Positions 61,626 to 64,000 of a stretch of 64,000 nucleotides of DNA are shown one piece after another. Every line of letters begins with the position of its first letter. Position 1 is the stretch's first letter. The notes under the pieces were generated by a model. The model was not told the origin of the DNA. It ran no database searches and saw only the letters and a program-made list of their open reading frames with translations. This DNA comes from Actinacidiphila oryziradicis (GTDB lineage: Bacteria > Actinomycetota > Actinomycetes > Streptomycetales > Streptomycetaceae), in the NCBI RefSeq assembly GCF_005047355.1, contig NZ_SUMC01000013.1, positions 62,001-126,000 on the forward strand. The letters run 5' to 3'. The translations under genes were made by a program, and so were the position numbers.

Positions 61626-62298
61626 CCAGTGAGGCTATCCGGCCCCGCTGACATCGCCGGCCCGGTGCGGCTGCGCCGGGCTGACCGGTGCGACGGCGGG
61701 TGCCCCCGGTGCCGGGGTTGCCGATCCTCCCCCAGCCTTCGGCCGGGAGGTGCCCCCACCAGCTACCGCTGGGAAGTGCCCCCACGACAGTGTCGCCAGC
61801 ACCCCCTGCACCATGCGCCATCGGCATACGGCGACAAAGTCTGCGGGGACACCCCTGCACCGCCCCCTCCGGCCCGGTTCAGCGCCTCACGGTGGGTTGT
61901 GTCCCGCGGTCACCCCGGGGGTTGCCCGGCGCGCGGGGCTTTGGTTTTACGGTCTCCGCCCCGAGCGGGGCGTCACGCGCCTGTCCGGCCGGGAGGGGAC
62001 GTGCCGGGGTGTCCCCGCAGGGGACGAGCACATGCACCCCGGGTGCGTTTCCTGCGGACCCGCACGCGCGAGCCCCGAGGAGATCACCCCACAGCGGCCC
62101 CGACCCCCACCACCACATCGCGTGCCGGCACGCACGACAACCCAGCCCGTCCGGCGTTTGCGGGGGCACCTCCTGGGGGCACCTCCCGGCCGAAGGCTGG
62201 GGGAGGTAGCTGGGGGAGGCTCGGCAACCCTGGCAGAGGGGAAGCAATCCGCACCGGTGGAACCCGGCGCCGTTCCGGCCAGCCCGGCGAAGGCGCGG
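61626..62298. repeat. repeat-rich gap between adnA and adnB
   Basis: No gene is supported in these 673 bases. A 32-base segment at 61727-61758 is the exact inverse of 62174-62205 and belongs to the dispersed repeat family seen at 20425. The right part also repeats the 20338-20360 element inverted at 62142-62160. Confidence 0.7.
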
Positions 62299-64000
62299 CT
62301 AGTCGATTACGTGGCGGCCTTCGGGGCGGGCGCTGCAGGAGGCCTGGAAGGCGCAGTGGGTGCAGTGCTGACCGGTGGCGGGGGTGAAGCGTTCGTCCAG
62401 GACGCGGCCGGCGGCGGTGGCGAGGAGGTCCTCGGCCCAGGCACCGGCCAGCGGGTCCTGGGCCTGCACCGCGGGTAGGGCGTCGCCGCCGTCGCGGGCG
62501 GCGGCACCGATGCGGAGTTGGACGAGTTCGGCGCCGCCGGGAGCCGGGCGGGGGTCGGAGAAGAGGGAGTCGACGGCGCCCTCACGGACCGCGAGTTGGT
62601 AGACGGCGAGCTGAGGGTGATGGGCGACCGCGTCAGCGGACGGCTTAGGGGGGCGGCCAGTCTTGAAGTCGACCACGTAGGCGCGGCCCGCCGCATCCGT
62701 TTCGACGCGGTCCATGCTGCCGCGGATGCGGACCGCGACTTCGCCGGCCTCCAGGGTGACGTCGAAGCCGTGTTCGGAGGCGATAGAGGTGCGGCCTCGC
62801 TCCATGACGTGCCAGCGCAGGAAGCGTTCAAGGGCGGCGCGGGCGTTTTCCTTCTCCTGGTGCGATTTCCACGGCGCGTCGAAGGCCAGGGCGTCCCACA
62901 CGGAGTCCAGGCGCTCCATCAATACGTCAAGGTCGGCCGGGGTGTGTCCGGAGGCGACCTCGTCGGCCAGCACATGGACGACGTTTCCGAAGCCCTGGGC
63001 GGCGGTGGAGGGCGGCTCGGCCTTCACTTCGCGCCCGAGGAACCACTGCAGGGAGCAGGTGTTGGCGAGCTGGTCCAGGGCACTGCCGGAGAGGGCGACG
63101 GGCGTGTCGCGGTCGCGGAGGGGGACGGCGGAGCGGGTCGGCTCGTAGAGGCCCCACCAGCGGTCGGGGTGGGCGGCGGGGACGAGGGGGTGGCCGTTGT
63201 CGTTGAGTGCGGCGAGGCGTGCGAGACGTACGGCGGCGGCTTCGCGGAGGGCGGCGGAGGCGGCGGGGTCGACGGTGGTGGCGCGCAGCTCGGCGACGAG
63301 AGCGGCGACGGAGAGCGGGCGGCGCGCGCGGTGGGTGACATCGACGGGCTCGACGCCGAGCTCGGTGAGGAAGCGGGAGGGCTGGTCACCGTCGTCGGCG
63401 GCGGCCTTGACGGCGGTGACGACGAGCCGCTCCTTGGCTCGTGTGGCGGCGACGTAGAAGAGCCTGCGCTCCTCCGCGAGCAGTGCGCCCGGTGTGAGGG
63501 GCTCCGCCAGGCCGTCGCGGCCGATCCGGTCCGCTTCGAGCAGCGAGCCCCGGCGCCGCAGGTCGGGCCAGAGGCCTTCCTGTACGCCGGCGACTACGAC
63601 CAGCCGCCATTCCAGGCCCTTTGAGCGGTGCGCGGTCATCAGCCGAACGGCGTCGGGCCGCACTGTGCGCCGGGTGAGCAGATCGGCGGCGATGTCCTGG
63701 GCCTCGATCTCCTCCAGGAAGTTCAGCGCACCCCGCCCGCCGGTGCGCTCCTCCGCCCGCGTGGCGGTCTCGAAGAGCGCGCATACGGCGTCCAGGTCCC
63801 GGTCGGCGTTGCGGCCCGCCGCCCCGCCGCGCGTCGCGGACCGCTCCAGCCGGGCGGGCCACGGTGTGCCGTCCCACAGGCCCCACAGGGCCTCTTCGGC
63901 GGAGCCGCCGCCGGCCAGCAGCTCCCGTGCCTTGCGCAGCAGCAGTCCGAGCCGCTGCGCCCCGCGGGTGAACGCGGGGTCGTGCGCGACGAGCTGCTCC
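62299..64000 (-). CDS. adnA: helicase-nuclease subunit AdnA (5' part outside the window)
   Basis: The open frame runs from the window edge to the stop (567 codons visible). It shows the late helicase motif TAHRSKGLEWRLVVVAG, FYVAATRAKERL and a RecB-like nuclease (GSMDRVETD, VVDFKTGRPP). Cys in NTCSLQWFL and the C-terminal CTHCAFQASC supply four cysteines typical of an iron-sulfur nuclease domain. It is the upstream partner of adnB, separated by a repeat-rich gap. Confidence 0.88.
   Translation of the reverse strand, partial: EQLVAHDPAFTRGAQRLGLLLRKARELLAGGGSAEEALWGLWDGTPWPARLERSATRGGAAGRNADRDLDAVCALFETATRAEERTGGRGALNFLEEIEAQDIAADLLTRRTVRPDAVRLMTAHRSKGLEWRLVVVAGVQEGLWPDLRRRGSLLEADRIGRDGLAEPLTPGALLAEERRLFYVAATRAKERLVVTAVKAAADDGDQPSRFLTELGVEPVDVTHRARRPLSVAALVAELRATTVDPAASAALREAAAVRLARLAALNDNGHPLVPAAHPDRWWGLYEPTRSAVPLRDRDTPVALSGSALDQLANTCSLQWFLGREVKAEPPSTAAQGFGNVVHVLADEVASGHTPADLDVLMERLDSVWDALAFDAPWKSHQEKENARAALERFLRWHVMERGRTSIASEHGFDVTLEAGEVAVRIRGSMDRVETDAAGRAYVVDFKTGRPPKPSADAVAHHPQLAVYQLAVREGAVDSLFSDPRPAPGGAELVQLRIGAAARDGGDALPAVQAQDPLAGAWAEDLLATAAGRVLDERFTPATGQHCTHCAFQASCSARPEGRHVID

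Noticed and set aside
1..64000. CRISPR arrays, transposases, integrases or attachment sites
   Set aside because: None seen; the two tRNA genes are intact with no integrase or third partial copy nearby.

Overview
The window is high-GC actinobacterial DNA with strong third-position GC bias. Nearly every gene and its order match the Streptomyces chromosome core. From memory it is collinear with the S. coelicolor stretch running from the sigH neighbourhood (about SCO5244) down to the adnAB helicase-nuclease genes (about SCO5184). No database search was possible, so names rest on motifs and on this gene order. No phage, integrase, transposase, CRISPR array or biosynthetic gene cluster is visible. 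Accessory content is limited to a small toxin-antitoxin island (25.6-27.5 kb) and dispersed Streptomyces-type intergenic repeats.

Region by region: 0-5.6 kb holds an anti-sigma/SigH pair, a membrane protein, a lipid kinase, the WhiB-like gene wblE behind a Crp-type site, and a PdtaS-like sensor kinase. 5.6-12.9 kb holds a candidate small RNA (scr5239-like position), a SIS-domain sugar enzyme, the dasABC chitobiose/GlcNAc importer with a GH3 glucosaminidase, and the divergent regulator dasR with two dre operators between. 12.9-18.1 kb holds a symporter pair, a GlxA-type regulator, a 59-aa membrane protein, peptide deformylase and a TPR protein. 18.3-20.2 kb is the thiol-oxidative-stress switch sigR-rsrA with a recognisable SigR-dependent promoter. 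20.5-25.0 kb holds a SRAP/HMCES-type peptidase, an M50 peptidase, aroA, rsgA and an SMR exporter. 25-27.5 kb is the toxin-antitoxin island with decayed copies. 27.5-31.8 kb holds a TetR regulator, hisN, a CBS protein, catalase and its Fur-family regulator.

31.8-42.5 kb holds a HEAT-repeat protein, two identical initiator tRNA genes flanking a long SEL1-repeat protein, a UPF0182 membrane protein, a PDZ-Lon protease, moaE and an SDR. 42.6-51.2 kb holds a DUF2342-type protein, a NUDIX protein, three tandem AIM24 genes (one fused to TerD), a YgjP-type metallopeptidase, an orphan ThiF protein with an RRE-like N-terminus, and an ABC1 kinase. 51.3-56.7 kb holds wblC behind an attenuator leader with its own small ORF, uvrD2, mycoredoxin, a secreted protein and a NudC-like pyrophosphohydrolase. 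56.7-64 kb holds an M20 peptidase, adnB and the truncated 3' part of adnA.

Common themes are stress and redox control (SigH, SigR/RsrA, mycoredoxin, catalase/CatR, WblE, WblC), amino-sugar sensing (Das system) and DNA repair (SRAP, UvrD2, AdnAB). The most promising less-described items are the TerD/AIM24 triplet, the orphan RRE-ThiF protein, the wblC leader, the candidate small RNA and the decayed toxin-antitoxin island.
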